A program made the position numbers and the translations under genes. Source: Roseomonas sp. HF4 (GTDB lineage Bacteria > Pseudomonadota > Alphaproteobacteria > Acetobacterales > Acetobacteraceae). From it: a DNA stretch of 64,000 nt. Numbering within the stretch: position 1 is the stretch's first letter; the number at the start of each line of letters is the position of its first letter. A model generated the notes under the pieces. It was not told the DNA's origin. It did no database searches and was given only the letters and a program-made list of their open reading frames with translations. The DNA is taken from the NCBI RefSeq assembly GCF_005222755.1, contig NZ_STGD01000002.1, positions 310,001 to 374,000 on the forward strand, read 5' to 3'. Below are positions 1 through 11,680 of the stretch, in pieces.

Positions 1-238
1 CGGGCCGCCGCGTCGCCAGGATGACGATGCCGTAGCGCGGGATGACGAGCGCCAGCACGATCAGCAGGTGCCCGGCCGTGCGCGCCCAGATGATCTGCTC
101 GGACGGATAGTCGCGGCTGAGCACCTGCACGATCCCGTTCATGATGGGAAAGCAGGTGGTGGCCGCGCACATGAAGAAGATGCCGAGCCAGAGGCGCCGC
201 AGCGCGTCCTCGCGCGTTTCGATCGCGGTTGCTGTCAC
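1..238 (-). CDS. EamA/DMT-family transporter, N-terminal part (gene runs off the window)
   Basis: The first 79 residues are visible, starting from a GTG at 238. They begin VTATAIETREDALRRLW, followed by a first membrane helix (LGIFFMCAATTCFPIMNGIV) and the segment QIIWARTAGHLLIVLALV that forms helix 2. The order helix, short loop, W-x-R-x-x-G-H, helix is typical of the drug/metabolite transporter (EamA) superfamily of inner-membrane carriers. The substrate cannot be told. The start is uncertain because only a weak AACAGG lies before the GTG. The gene lies downstream of the MFS gene on the same strand, separated from it by a short tandem repeat. Confidence 0.7.
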   Translation of the reverse strand, partial: MTATAIETREDALRRLWLGIFFMCAATTCFPIMNGIVQVLSRDYPSEQIIWARTAGHLLIVLALVIPRYGIVILATRRP

Positions 239-252
239 CTGTTCAGCCTGTC

Positions 253-348
253 GCGGGGCGCCCCGCGGGTCAACGCATGATGCACCGCGCGTGTCACCGC
301 ATCAGGCCCCGCGCGCGTCACCGCACCATGTCCCGCGCGCGTCAACGC
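253..348. repeat. 24-bp tandem repeat, three good copies plus one degenerate
   Basis: Read on the minus strand the unit is GCGKTGACGCGCGCGGGRC plus five more variable bases. Copies lie at 325-348, 301-324 and 277-300, with a decayed copy at 253-276. Each unit contains TGAC followed by a CG-alternating core. The first unit overlaps the stop codon of the MFS gene, and every unit carries a TGA in that gene's frame. It fills the space between the MFS stop and the DMT-transporter start. Confidence 0.75.
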
Positions 349-1547
349 GCGACCGGCCGGCGCAGTGCCCAGAACGCGACCGCGCCGGCCGCATAGGCCG
401 CGATCGAGAGCAGGAACACGATCCGGTAGCTGCCCGTCACGTCGAACAGGAAGCCCGCGCCCCAGGACCCGATCCCCGCTCCCAGCCCCGAGCCCACCGT
501 GATCAGGCCGAGGATGGTGCCGAGCCGCGGCCCGCCGAACAAATCCGCTGTCTTGGCCGTGATGGCCGGCCCGCGCGCGCCCCAGGTCACGCCGAAGAAG
601 ACCGCGTGCAGCCAGAGCATCACGTGCTGGTCGGCATCCTCGATCGCCAGCGCGAAGGCGACCCCCAGGATCGATATCGCATAGGCGAGGATCGCCGCCC
701 TCTCCCGTCCGATATGGTCGGAGATGGTGCCGGTCAGGATCACGCCCGGCAGCGCGAGCAGGCTGCCCGTGCCGAGCACGAAGGCGGCGTAGAGCGGCTC
801 GAACCCCTGCCCCACCGCGAAGGCGAGCTGGTGGAGGGAGACGAGGAAGCTGCCGATGCTGGTCAGCATGTAGACAAGGAACAGCAGCCAGAAATGCCGC
901 GTGCGCATCGCCTGGCCGAGGGTCCAGGACGCGACGCCGGACGCGGCATCGGCCGCGGCGGCCGGCGCCAGCGCATCCGCCCGGCGGAACATCGCGGCGA
1001 GCGGCAGCACCAGCACCGCCATCAGCCCTGCCTGCACGAGATAGGCCTGGCGCCAGCCCGCGTCGTCCACCAGCCATTGCGCGAGCGGCGCCGAGATGGC
1101 GCGGCCGAAGCCGTTGGCCGATTGCAGCAGCGAGATCGCCATGCCGCGCTGCGTCACGAACAGCCGCGAGACAAGCGGCACGAACACCACGAGGCCGATG
1201 CAGTTGGCGCCGAGCGTCATCACCACGCCGTAGAGCAGCACCACCTGCCACAGCGCATCGGCCTGCGAACTGCCGAGCAGCCCCGCCGTCAGCAGCACGC
1301 CGCCCAGCATCACCATGCGACGCGCGCCGATCCGGTCGACCAGGCCGCCGACCAGCGGCGAGGCGACGCCGCCCACGATCTGCCCGACCGAGTAGGCGAG
1401 GCTCGCATCCGCGCGGCTCCAGCCGAACTCCGCCACGAAGGACAGCAGGAACACCGTGTAGGCGTGCATCAGGCTGGCGCTGACGGTGAAGGCGACGAAG
1501 CCGCCGGCAACCACGAGCCAAGCCTGGCGAGAGGGGCCCTGGCCCAT
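342..1547 (-). CDS. Major facilitator superfamily transporter
   Basis: A 401-residue inner-membrane protein with about twelve hydrophobic helices in two halves. It starts MGQGPSRQAWLVVAGG. The loop between helices 2 and 3 reads GGLVDRIGARRM, matching the MFS motif G-x-x-x-D-R-x-G-x-R. The second half has the related ISDHIGRERAAIL. The overall look, with short loops and no large insert, resembles oxalate/formate or monocarboxylate-type MFS carriers, but the substrate is not determinable. The frame is open upstream to 1751; the ATG at 1547 was chosen because the helix pattern begins right after it and the upstream residues are arginine/proline-rich noise. It lies 88 bp downstream of the methyltransferase gene and is probably co-transcribed with it. 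Confidence 0.85.
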   Translation of the reverse strand: MGQGPSRQAWLVVAGGFVAFTVSASLMHAYTVFLLSFVAEFGWSRADASLAYSVGQIVGGVASPLVGGLVDRIGARRMVMLGGVLLTAGLLGSSQADALWQVVLLYGVVMTLGANCIGLVVFVPLVSRLFVTQRGMAISLLQSANGFGRAISAPLAQWLVDDAGWRQAYLVQAGLMAVLVLPLAAMFRRADALAPAAAADAASGVASWTLGQAMRTRHFWLLFLVYMLTSIGSFLVSLHQLAFAVGQGFEPLYAAFVLGTGSLLALPGVILTGTISDHIGRERAAILAYAISILGVAFALAIEDADQHVMLWLHAVFFGVTWGARGPAITAKTADLFGGPRLGTILGLITVGSGLGAGIGSWGAGFLFDVTGSYRIVFLLSIAAYAAGAVAFWALRRPVAR

Positions 1548-1635
1548 GCGTGTTCCGTATCCCGCCGATGTGCCGCGCGCCGGGCGCGAACGCGCGGCAG
1601 CGGGGGACAAGCATAGACGGGCGGCGCCGCGCCTC

Positions 1636-2949
1636 CTACCCGGCGGGATCGCGGCGCAGGAACAGCGCCCAGGGCGCGGCGCGCGCACCGGCACCGCGCA
1701 GCAGCACGGAATGGGCGAGGCCGGCCCTGGCCTCGAAGCCGAGCGCGCCATGCGGACCTTCGAGCGACAGCCTGGCCACCGTCCGCTGCCCGAAGGGCGG
1801 CGCCAGGCGGTTGCTGCGCACCAGGACCTCGGCAGGGCCTTCCGGCACGCCCGCGGGCGCTGTGATGCGCAGCGTGAAGCGACCGGGCGGCAGGCTCACC
1901 CAGCCGGTCTGCTGCGCAGCAGGCGCCGCGTCGGCCGCGGCCTCGGATGCGAACTCCTCATGCGCCTCGGCCGGTGCGGCGCGCGGCGCGCGCAGCCGGA
2001 GCACCTGCCAGTCCCGCCAGAGCGCCGCTTCCTGCGCGGCGCGCTGGCCCTGCACCCAGGCCTCGGCCGCATGGTAGCCAAGCACGCGGACGGGGCGCTC
2101 GGGCGGCGCGTTGCGCAGGACGAGCATTGCCGAGCTGAAGACCCGCCCGCCGCGCCAGGGCGTCACGAAGGTCCGCCCGAGGCCGGCCTCGTTGACGCCG
2201 AGATCCGCGAGGTCGGCGGCGGGCGCGTTGAGCGGCACCTGCCGCAGCCGCGCGTCGAAGACCGGCGCCGCCGCCAGGCCCGACCGCGCGACGATCCCTA
2301 GCAGGTCGTCGATGCCGAAGAAGAAGCAGTGCGGCACGGGCGCGGTCGCGCCCCAGGACATCTCGGTCGTGAGCACGTAGAGGCCGCCGGGCTTCAGGAT
2401 CCGCTTCACCTGCGCGAGGTGGGAGACGAAATCCTCCTCCCGCCGCCCGATATGCTCGAAGGAGCAGGCGGAATAGGCGAAGTCGAGCGGCGGGCCGTCG
2501 TAGTCGATCGCCGTCATGTCCATCCGCGCGACGTCGAGCCGCGCCGGATCGACCGGGAGATGCGCGACCTCCAGCAGGAAGCCCTTGGGATCGGCCGTGC
2601 GCGCGGTGGCCCAGGGGGAGGCTTCGTCGTAGAGATCCGTCACCAGCAGATGTCCGACCTTCCCGGCCAGGGCGAAGATCAGCGGCTCCCGCCCCGCGCC
2701 GAAGACGATGCCGCGGGCATCGGGGCGGAGCGCGCCGGCCGCCTCCAGCGCGCGGTAGATCATCACCCATTCCCACTGCTTGCGCTGGAAGGCGGGCGGG
2801 CGGCGGAGTTCCTCCGCCAGGATGCGGGCGAAGTCGGGGTCCGCCCAGTCGAGCGCGTCGCAGGGCTTCTGCAGATGCGCGATGGGGCACGCGAGGCCGT
2901 GCGGCGGCGCCGCCTCATGGCGGACGAGATCGGTCACGGGAACGTCCAT
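1636..2949 (-). CDS. SAM-dependent methyltransferase (class I) with extra C-terminal domain
   Basis: This 437-residue protein has a Rossmann-type methyltransferase core. Motif I is VFGAGREPL (about residues 82-90), and the acidic end of strand 2 is in LLVTDLYDEA. A methyltransf_11-like segment SACSFEHIG is followed by a KRILKPGGLYVLTTE strand. Residues after about 300 form a separate beta-rich part (FTLRITAPAGVPEGPAEVLV) unlike the core. The start at 2949 has AAGGA eight bases upstream, which favours it over the ATG at 2976. The acceptor is unknown; the N-terminal region resembles methyltransferases from polysaccharide or glycan loci, but no such cluster is visible here. Confidence 0.7.
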   Translation of the reverse strand: MDVPVTDLVRHEAAPPHGLACPIAHLQKPCDALDWADPDFARILAEELRRPPAFQRKQWEWVMIYRALEAAGALRPDARGIVFGAGREPLIFALAGKVGHLLVTDLYDEASPWATARTADPKGFLLEVAHLPVDPARLDVARMDMTAIDYDGPPLDFAYSACSFEHIGRREEDFVSHLAQVKRILKPGGLYVLTTEMSWGATAPVPHCFFFGIDDLLGIVARSGLAAAPVFDARLRQVPLNAPAADLADLGVNEAGLGRTFVTPWRGGRVFSSAMLVLRNAPPERPVRVLGYHAAEAWVQGQRAAQEAALWRDWQVLRLRAPRAAPAEAHEEFASEAAADAAPAAQQTGWVSLPPGRFTLRITAPAGVPEGPAEVLVRSNRLAPPFGQRTVARLSLEGPHGALGFEARAGLAHSVLLRGAGARAAPWALFLRRDPAG

Positions 2950-3107
2950 GGCGCGGGTCCTTGTCCGGCCGAGCATGGGATACCGAAGGTTGCTGATGGG
3001 TCAAGGCAATGCGCGTATGGCGTGGGTTTCTCATGGCGAGCAGCGGTCTCTTGACCACGGCGGCGAGGCGCCCTTCGCTGACCCCTCCAGCAAGGGTAGC
3101 CGCACGC

Positions 3108-3575
3108 ATGGCCAATCTTCCGATCCCCGAGGCCGATGCCGCGACGCGGGCCGAGGTCATCGACTGGCTCGAGCGCTTCACGGCCTGCGTGCGGGACGTG
3201 GATTTCCGCAGCGCCTATCCCTTCTGGCACGATGAGATCGTGATCTTCGGGACCTACCAGGAACTGGTCCGCAGCCGTCAGGCCTGGACGGACACGCAAT
3301 GGTCGAATGTCTGGCCGCGGACGAAGGACTTCGCGATCGACGCGGCGAACACGCTGGTCCTCGCCTCCGCCGATGGCGGGACGGCGGTCGCGGTGGTGCC
3401 CTGGACCAGCACGGGATTCCACCCGGACGGCACGGAATTCCCGCGCCCCGGGCGCGCGACCATCATGCTGCAGAAGCAGCCGGACGGGCGCTGGGTCGGC
3501 GTGCACAGCCACATGTCGCTCGGCCGCGGCGTGCCGCAGGACAGCCACGGGAAGCGGCCGATCAAGGCGCGGTAG
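3108..3575 (+). CDS. SnoaL/NTF2-like fold protein
   Basis: A 155-residue cytoplasmic protein starting MANLPIPEADAATRAEV. The pattern is of the NTF2/SnoaL-like (DUF4440) cone fold: an N-terminal helix, then FRSAYPFWHDEIVIFGT, then strands ending RATIMLQKQPDGRWVGVHSHMS. Members act as small ketosteroid-isomerase-like enzymes or as binding domains; the sequence does not say which. AAGGG lies about a dozen bases before the ATG at 3108. An upstream start at 3009 is possible but adds unstructured residues. It is divergent from the methyltransferase gene, and tRNA-Lys follows in the opposite orientation. Confidence 0.65.
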   Translation: MANLPIPEADAATRAEVIDWLERFTACVRDVDFRSAYPFWHDEIVIFGTYQELVRSRQAWTDTQWSNVWPRTKDFAIDAANTLVLASADGGTAVAVVPWTSTGFHPDGTEFPRPGRATIMLQKQPDGRWVGVHSHMSLGRGVPQDSHGKRPIKAR

Positions 3576-3591
3576 GCGGCGCCATCGGGTC

Positions 3592-3667
3592 TGGTGTGCC
3601 CGCGGGGACTCGAACCCCGGACCCCATGATTAAAAGTCACGTGCTCTACCGGCTGAGCTACGGGCAC
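3592..3667 (-). tRNA. tRNA-Lys (anticodon TTT)
   Basis: A 76-nt cloverleaf on the minus strand. The acceptor stem GTGCCCG pairs with CGGGCAC. The D-arm is GCTCAGCCGGTAGAGC, the anticodon loop is CTTTTAA and the T-arm contains GGTTCGAGTCC. The discriminator is A and the CCA end is encoded (3592-3594). Confidence 0.95.
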
Positions 3668-3672
3668 ATGCG

Positions 3673-3691
3673 CCCCGGCGCGCGGCCGGGG
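3673..3691 (-). terminator. GC-rich stem-loop between cyclophilin gene and tRNA-Lys
   Basis: Perfect 7-bp stem CCCCGGC/GCCGGGG with a five-base loop, just 3' of the cyclophilin stop and before tRNA-Lys on the same strand. There is no T-run, so it may stop transcription only weakly or act as a processing or 3'-end structure. Confidence 0.35.
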
Positions 3692-3699
3692 TGATAGCC

Positions 3700-4200
3700 T
3701 CAGGCGGCGTCCGACGCCACCTTCATGCTGCGGATCGTGTCGGGGCCCTGCACGATGCCCGACATGCCGGCGCCGCGCTTGATCTTGTCCACGGCCTCCA
3801 TGCCGGCAGTGACCTGGCCCCAGATCGTGTACTGGCCGTCGAGGCTCGAGGCCGGCGCGAACATGATGAAGAACTGGCTGTTCGCGCTGTTCGGGTTCTG
3901 CGTGCGCGCCGCGCCCACCGTGCCGCGCTGGAAGCGCGCGACGGAGGGCTGGCTGAACTCGGCCTCGAGGTCCGGCAGGTCGGACCCGCCGGTGCCCGTG
4001 CCGGTCGGGTCGCCGCCCTGCGCCATGAAGCCCTCGATCACGCGGTGGAAGGGCGTGTTGTCGTAGAAGCCGCGGCGCACGAGCGCCTTGACCTGCTCGA
4101 CATGCTTGGGCGCCAGGTCAGGGCGGAGCGCGATCGTGACGGTGCCGTGCTCGATCTCGAGCAGCAGCGTGTTCTCGGGGTCGGCGGGGGTCTGGCTCAT
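3700..4200 (-). CDS. ppiB: Peptidyl-prolyl cis-trans isomerase, cytoplasmic cyclophilin
   Basis: This 166-residue protein is a single cyclophilin domain without a signal peptide. Visible hallmarks are the catalytic-region FHRVIEGFMAQGGDPTGTGTGG, the NSANSQFFIMFA strand and the DGQYTIWGQV segment, all in the usual order and length for bacterial PpiB. It catalyses proline isomerisation during protein folding. The ATG at 4200 lies 10 bp after the stop of a second cyclophilin gene of almost the same design, so the pair arose by tandem duplication with one copy kept in the cytoplasm. Confidence 0.93.
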   Translation of the reverse strand: MSQTPADPENTLLLEIEHGTVTIALRPDLAPKHVEQVKALVRRGFYDNTPFHRVIEGFMAQGGDPTGTGTGGSDLPDLEAEFSQPSVARFQRGTVGAARTQNPNSANSQFFIMFAPASSLDGQYTIWGQVTAGMEAVDKIKRGAGMSGIVQGPDTIRSMKVASDAA

Positions 4201-4210
4201 GGGCGTGTCC

Positions 4211-4771
4211 TCAGCGGATGTCGGCGGCGATGCGCGCGGTGCGGATGCGGTCGGGCGGCGCGGGCACCTGGCCCGACTGGCCAACGCCGCGCTTGATGCG
4301 GTCCACCGCCTCCATGCCGGACACGACGCGGCCCCAGATCGTGTACTGGCCGTCGAGCCCCTGGTTCGGGGCGAACATGATGAAGAACTGGCTGTTCGCG
4401 CTGTTCGGGTCCTGGCTCCGCGCAGCGCCCACCGTGCCGCGCACGAAGCGCGCGCGGGCCGGCGGGCTGAATTCCGCCGGCAGGTTCGGCAGGTCGGACC
4501 CGCCGCGGCCCGTGCCGGTCGGGTCGCCACCCTGCGCCATGAAGCCCTCGATCACGCGGTGGAAGGGGGTGTTGTCGTAGAAGCCGCGGCGCGCGAGCAC
4601 CTTCACGCGCTCGACATGGCGGGGTGCCAGGTCGGGCAGCAGTTGGATGGTCACGCGCCCGCCGGGCAGTTCCAGCACCAGCGTGTTCTCGGGGTCGAGC
4701 GCGGGCTGCTGCGCCAGCGCCGGCGTCGCGAACGCGGCAGCGGCCGCGCCCAGGAGCGTCCTGCGGTCCAT
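4211..4771 (-). CDS. ppiA: Peptidyl-prolyl cis-trans isomerase, exported cyclophilin
   Basis: A 186-residue cyclophilin preceded by an export signal: MDRRTLLGAAAAAFATPALA ends in an ALA cleavage site, placing the enzyme in the periplasm. The start DRRTLLG has two arginines but lacks the full Tat consensus. The domain repeats the FHRVIEGFMAQGGDP, NSANSQFFIMFA and DGQYTIWGRV motifs of its downstream neighbour with which it forms a tandem pair. It lies 12 bp after coaD on the same strand, so gyrA, coaD and both cyclophilin genes could be read together. Confidence 0.93.
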   Translation of the reverse strand: MDRRTLLGAAAAAFATPALAQQPALDPENTLVLELPGGRVTIQLLPDLAPRHVERVKVLARRGFYDNTPFHRVIEGFMAQGGDPTGTGRGGSDLPNLPAEFSPPARARFVRGTVGAARSQDPNSANSQFFIMFAPNQGLDGQYTIWGRVVSGMEAVDRIKRGVGQSGQVPAPPDRIRTARIAADIR

Positions 4772-4783
4772 GGGGGTTCTCCT

Positions 4784-5293
4784 TCAGTCCTGTGTTGCGC
4801 GGAGCTTGGCCATCGTGCGCGTGAGCGTCGCCTTCGGCACGAAGCCCGAGATGTCGCCGCCCAGCCGCGCGATCTCCTTGACCAGGCGGGACGCGATGAA
4901 TTGGTTTGTCTCGGACGCCATGAGAAAGACGGTCTCGACCTCGGCATCCAGGCGGCGGTTCATGCCGACCATCTGGAACTCGTAGTCGAAGTCGGACACC
5001 GCACGCAGGCCTCGGATGATCATCCGCGCGCCGACCTCGCGGGCATATTGCACGAGCAGGCCCTCGAAGGGCCGCACCTCGATGATCGTGCCGTTGCGGT
5101 CGGCGATCGCGGCGGTCTCGGCGCGCACCAGTTCCACCCGTTCATCGAGGTCGAACAGCGGACCCTTGCCGATGTTGATCGCGACGCCCACGACCAGCCG
5201 GTCCACCAGCCGCGCGGCGCGGCCGATGATGTCGAGATGCCCGTTCGTCACGGGGTCGAAGGTGCCCGGATAAAGGGCGACGCGCTCAATCAT
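4784..5293 (-). CDS. coaD: Phosphopantetheine adenylyltransferase
   Basis: This 169-residue enzyme transfers AMP to 4'-phosphopantetheine, the penultimate step of coenzyme A synthesis, in the cytoplasm. The nucleotidyltransferase motif is [16 protein letters not shown] near the N-terminus (T/H-x-G-H). The family segment [17 protein letters not shown] and ETVFLMA follow. Length is normal for bacterial CoaD. The ATG overlaps the end of gyrA by 8 bases, so translation is likely coupled; the gyrA-coaD-cyclophilin order is seen in other alphaproteobacteria. Confidence 0.96.
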   Translation of the reverse strand: MIERVALYPGTFDPVTNGHLDIIGRAARLVDRLVVGVAINIGKGPLFDLDERVELVRAETAAIADRNGTIIEVRPFEGLLVQYAREVGARMIIRGLRAVSDFDYEFQMVGMNRRLDAEVETVFLMASETNQFIASRLVKEIARLGGDISGFVPKATLTRTMAKLRATQD

Positions 5294-8030
5294 GGGTGCC
5301 GGCCGCCTCGTCGTCCTCGCCCTCGTCGGCGACGGGGAAGCAGGACATCACGCGCTCCCCCTCCGCGAGGCGCATGAGCATAACGCCCTGTGCCTGGCGG
5401 CCGGTGATGCGGACATCGTCGGCCTCGATGCGGATGAGCTGTCCGCCGTCGGTCACCAGCATCAGGTGGTCGCCGTCGCGCACCGGGAAGGTTGCCACGA
5501 CCTCGCGCCCCGTGCGGGCCGAGAGCGAGATGCCAGCGACCCCCTGCCCGCCCCGGCCGCTGACACGGAACTCGTGGGACGAGCTGCGCTTGCCGAAGCC
5601 ACGGTCGGTCACGGCGAGGATGAGCTCCTCCGCCTCCGCCATGGCGTCGACGCGCTCCGCCGACAGCGTGATCTCCTCGACCGCCTCCTCGGGCTCCTCG
5701 GCGGCGGGGACGGCGGGGTCGGCTTCCTCCTGCTCGCCGTTGCGGCGGCGGCTTGCGGCGACCTTGAGGTACGCCTCGCGCTCCGCGGGTGTGGCCTCGA
5801 AGTGGCGCAGCACGGACAGCGCGATGACGCTGTCCCCGGCCGCAAGGCGGATGCCGCGCACGCCGGTCGAATCCCGCCCGGCGAACAGGCGGAGCGTCTC
5901 GGGCTCGGCCCGGAAGCGGATGCACTTTCCCCCGCGCGTGGCCAGCAGCACGTCGTCGCCCTCGCGGCAGGTCGCGACGCCGACCAGGCTGTCGCCCTCG
6001 TCCAGCTTCATGGCGATGAGGCCGGAGGAGCGCACGTTGCGGAAATCGCTCAGCCGGTTGCGCCGCACGTTGCCCTGCACCGTCGCGAAGATCAGGTGCA
6101 GCCCGTCCCACAGCTCCTCATCGAGTGGCAGCGGCAGCACTGCCGTGACCGTCTCGCCTTCCTGCAGCTGCAGCACCTGGCGGAGCGAGCGGCCGCGCCC
6201 GGTCGGCCCGCCCTCGGGGAGTTGCCAGACCTTCTCCCGGAAGGCGATGCCGCGGCTCGTGAAGAACAGCACGAACTGGTGCGTATGCGCGACGAAGGAC
6301 CGGATGACCACGTCGTCGTCCCGCGTCCCGGCCCCGGTGCGGCCCTTGCCGCCGCGGCCCTGCGCGCGGAAGGTCTCGAGTGGCGTGCGCTTGACGTAGC
6401 CGTCGCGCGTCAGCGTCACGACCATGGTGCCGGGCTCGATCAGGCTCTCGTCGTCGACATCCGCCACATGGTCGACGATCTGCGTCATGCGCGGGGAGGC
6501 GATCTTCTCGCGCACCGCGCGCAGCTCGGCGTCCATCACCTCCATCCGGCGCGGGCGGCTTCCCAGGATGTCGAGCAGGTCGCGGATGCGTTCGCCGACT
6601 TCGCCCAGTTCGCCGGTGATCTTGTCGCGCTCGAGTCCCGTCAGGCGCTGCAGGCGGAGGTCGAGGATGCCGCGCGCCTGTTCTTCCGTCAGGCGCACCG
6701 TGCCCTCGGGCGTGACGACGTTGCGGTAGTCGTCGACCAGAGCGAGCAGCGTGCCGATGTCGCCCGCCGGCCAGTCGCGTTCCATCAGCGCGGCGCGGGC
6801 CGAGGCCGCGTCGGCGCTGGCGCGGATGACGCGGATCACCTCGTCGATATTGGCGACCGCGATGGCGAGGCCGATCAGCAGGTGCCCGCGCTCCCGCGCC
6901 TTCATCAGGCGGTGGCGGGACCGGCGGAGGATTACCTCCTCCCGGAAGCCGATGAAGGCCATCAGCGCGTCGCGCAGCCCCATCTGCTGCGGGCGCCCGT
7001 TGTGCAGCGCGAGGAAGTTCACCGCGAAGGAGGTCTGCAGCGACGTCATGCGATAGAGCTGGTTCAGCACCACCTCGGCCGTCGCATCGCGCTTGAGCTC
7101 GATCACGATCCGCATGCCCGAGCGGTCGCTCTCGTCGCGCAGGTCCGAGATGCCCTCGATCGCCTTGGCACGGACCAGCTCCGCGATCTTTTCCAGCAGC
7201 GTCGACTTGTTGACCTGGTACGGGATTTCCGTCACGGCGATGGCCTGGCGGTTGCCGCGCATCTCCTCGATCTCGGCGCGCGCGCGGAGCGGGATGGAGC
7301 CGCGGCCGGTCTCGAAGGCCGCGCGGATTCCCGCGCGCCCGAGTATCAGCCCGCCGGTCGGGAAGTCCGGCCCGGGGATGATCGCCATCAGGTCTTCGAG
7401 GGTCAGCGAATTGTCTGCGATCAGCGCGAGCGTCGCGTCGATCACCTCGGTCGGGTTGTGCGTCGGGATGTTGGTCGCCATGCCGACGGCGATGCCGCCG
7501 GCGCCGTTGACCAGCAGGTTCGGGAAGGCGGCGGGCAGGACCCGCGGCTCCGACGCGCTCTCGTCGTAGTTGGCCTGGAAGTCGACGGTGTCCTCGTCGA
7601 TGCCTTCCAGCAGCGCCATGGCGGACGGCGCGAGCCGCGCCTCCGTGTAGCGCATCGCCGCCGGCGGATCGCCGTCCACGGAGCCGAAATTGCCCTGCCC
7701 GTCGATCAGCGGCACGCGCATCGAGAAGGGCTGCGCCATGCGGACCATGGCGTCGTAGATCGAGGCGTCGCCATGCGGGTGATACTTGCCCATCACGTCG
7801 CCGACGACGCGGGCCGACTTCCTGTACGGCTTATCGGCGGTGTAGCCGGCCTCCTGCATGGCGAACAGGATGCGGCGATGCACCGGCTTCAGCCCGTCGC
7901 GCGCATCGGGCAGCGCGCGGGCCACGATCACGCTCATGGCGTAGTCGAGGTAGGAGCGGCGCATCTCCTCCTCGAGCGCGACGGGCGTCGTGTCCGAGGG
8001 GGGATCGGCGGGGGTGCTGGGGTCGCTCAC
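5286..8030 (-). CDS. gyrA: DNA gyrase subunit A
   Basis: This 914-residue type II topoisomerase subunit introduces negative supercoils together with GyrB. The catalytic tyrosine is Y128 in AAMRYTE, and the QRDR reads [10 protein letters not shown] (residues 84-93). The GyrA box QGRGGKG (557-563) separates it from ParC and marks a wrapping C-terminal pinwheel. The position equivalent to E. coli Ser83 is Ala89, while Asp93 matches Asp87. An acidic insert (about 690-720, rich in E, P and A) lies within the C-terminal domain. The start is GTG at 8030 with no clear Shine-Dalgarno. It overlaps coaD by 8 bases. Confidence 0.98.
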   Translation of the reverse strand: MSDPSTPADPPSDTTPVALEEEMRRSYLDYAMSVIVARALPDARDGLKPVHRRILFAMQEAGYTADKPYRKSARVVGDVMGKYHPHGDASIYDAMVRMAQPFSMRVPLIDGQGNFGSVDGDPPAAMRYTEARLAPSAMALLEGIDEDTVDFQANYDESASEPRVLPAAFPNLLVNGAGGIAVGMATNIPTHNPTEVIDATLALIADNSLTLEDLMAIIPGPDFPTGGLILGRAGIRAAFETGRGSIPLRARAEIEEMRGNRQAIAVTEIPYQVNKSTLLEKIAELVRAKAIEGISDLRDESDRSGMRIVIELKRDATAEVVLNQLYRMTSLQTSFAVNFLALHNGRPQQMGLRDALMAFIGFREEVILRRSRHRLMKARERGHLLIGLAIAVANIDEVIRVIRASADAASARAALMERDWPAGDIGTLLALVDDYRNVVTPEGTVRLTEEQARGILDLRLQRLTGLERDKITGELGEVGERIRDLLDILGSRPRRMEVMDAELRAVREKIASPRMTQIVDHVADVDDESLIEPGTMVVTLTRDGYVKRTPLETFRAQGRGGKGRTGAGTRDDDVVIRSFVAHTHQFVLFFTSRGIAFREKVWQLPEGGPTGRGRSLRQVLQLQEGETVTAVLPLPLDEELWDGLHLIFATVQGNVRRNRLSDFRNVRSSGLIAMKLDEGDSLVGVATCREGDDVLLATRGGKCIRFRAEPETLRLFAGRDSTGVRGIRLAAGDSVIALSVLRHFEATPAEREAYLKVAASRRRNGEQEEADPAVPAAEEPEEAVEEITLSAERVDAMAEAEELILAVTDRGFGKRSSSHEFRVSGRGGQGVAGISLSARTGREVVATFPVRDGDHLMLVTDGGQLIRIEADDVRITGRQAQGVMLMRLAEGERVMSCFPVADEGEDDEAAGTHD

Positions 8031-8090
8031 GCGGGGGAACTCGATCCGATGTCGTGGGTCATGCGACGCCTGGGCGCGCGGGGCTTCGGC

Positions 8091-8121
8091 GCCATAGGCA
8101 CCGCGCGGCGGCCTCCGTCAA
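8091..8121 (-). promoter_or_regulatory. Candidate gyrA promoter
   Basis: On the minus strand TTGACG (8116-8121) is followed after 19 bases by TATGGC (8091-8096), or after 17 by CCTATG. It is the only sigma70-like pair seen between ssb and gyrA. The -10 match is poor. Confidence 0.3.
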
Positions 8122-8138
8122 CCGCCGCACGGGGCGGC

Positions 8139-8660
8139 TCAGAACGGGATTTCGTCGTCGAGGTCGGTCTTCTTGGAATCCCAGCCGCCGCTGCGCTGCC
8201 CGCCGCCCGGGCGCGCACCGCCACCCTCCCCGCGCGATCCGCCGCCGGGGGGCGAGGAAGAGGAGGAGGAAGGCCGCTCGGAATACCCGCCGCCCTCATC
8301 CGCCCCGCCGCTGCCGCGGCCGCCGACCAGGCTCAGCTCGCCGCGGAACTGGCGCAGCACGATCTCGGTCGTGTAGCGCTCCTGCCCGTCCTTGTCCTGC
8401 CACTTGCGGGTCTCGATCTGGCCTTCGATGTAGACCTCGCTGCCCTTGCGCAGGTAGCGCTCGGCGATCTCGCCCAGCTTCTCGTTGAAGATCGCCACGG
8501 AGTGCCACTCAGTGCGCTCCTGCTGGTTGCCTTCACGGTCCTTGTATCGCTCGGAGGTTGCGATGCGGAGGTTCACGACCTTGCCGCCATTCTGGAAATT
8601 CCGCACCTCTGGGTCGCGGCCGAGCCGCCCGAGGATGATCGCCTTGTTCACGCCCGCCAT
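8139..8660 (-). CDS. ssb: Single-stranded DNA-binding protein
   Basis: This 173-residue protein has an N-terminal OB-fold (residues 1 to about 110, [20 protein letters not shown] through [10 protein letters not shown]). A glycine- and serine-rich flexible linker follows, ending in the acidic tip DDEIPF that docks repair and replication partners. This is the standard bacterial SSB layout. It lies upstream of gyrA on the same strand and is divergent from uvrA, with a LexA-type box in the shared upstream region that could also affect ssb. The ATG at 8660 is the natural start. Confidence 0.97.
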   Translation of the reverse strand: MAGVNKAIILGRLGRDPEVRNFQNGGKVVNLRIATSERYKDREGNQQERTEWHSVAIFNEKLGEIAERYLRKGSEVYIEGQIETRKWQDKDGQERYTTEIVLRQFRGELSLVGGRGSGGADEGGGYSERPSSSSSSPPGGGSRGEGGGARPGGGQRSGGWDSKKTDLDDEIPF

Positions 8661-8766
8661 GCCGCAGATTCCTGTCGTTTCAGCCCGCCATCCTAGCCTG
8701 TCGCACCGGACCGGGCCACCCCGCGCCCTTCCCAGGCCGACTGACCGCGCGCATATATCATGGTGA

Positions 8767-8781
8767 GAACATCACCGGAAC
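8767..8781 (+). promoter_or_regulatory. SOS (LexA) box upstream of uvrA
   Basis: GAAC (8767-8770), seven bases, GAAC (8778-8781) is an exact match to the alphaproteobacterial LexA operator GAAC-N7-GAAC. It sits 37 bases before the uvrA ATG, directly after a possible -10 (TATATC, 8754-8759), where bound LexA would block transcription. Confidence 0.8.
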
Positions 8782-8818
8782 ACCAGTGGCCGGCCCCGCC
8801 GCGCCCCGGAGCCCCTTC

Positions 8819-11680
<2,862 letters not shown>

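Noticed and set aside
235-1614. Alternative minus-strand frame through the MFS gene and the tandem repeat
   Set aside because: It is shifted relative to the MFS helices and simply reads through the 24-bp repeats; the MFS frame has the membrane pattern and motifs.
5292-8696. Plus-strand frame of 1134 codons opposite gyrA and ssb
   Set aside because: It is the mirror of real genes in GC-rich DNA: rich in H, R, A and D with no domain. GyrA and SSB motifs on the other strand are unmistakable.
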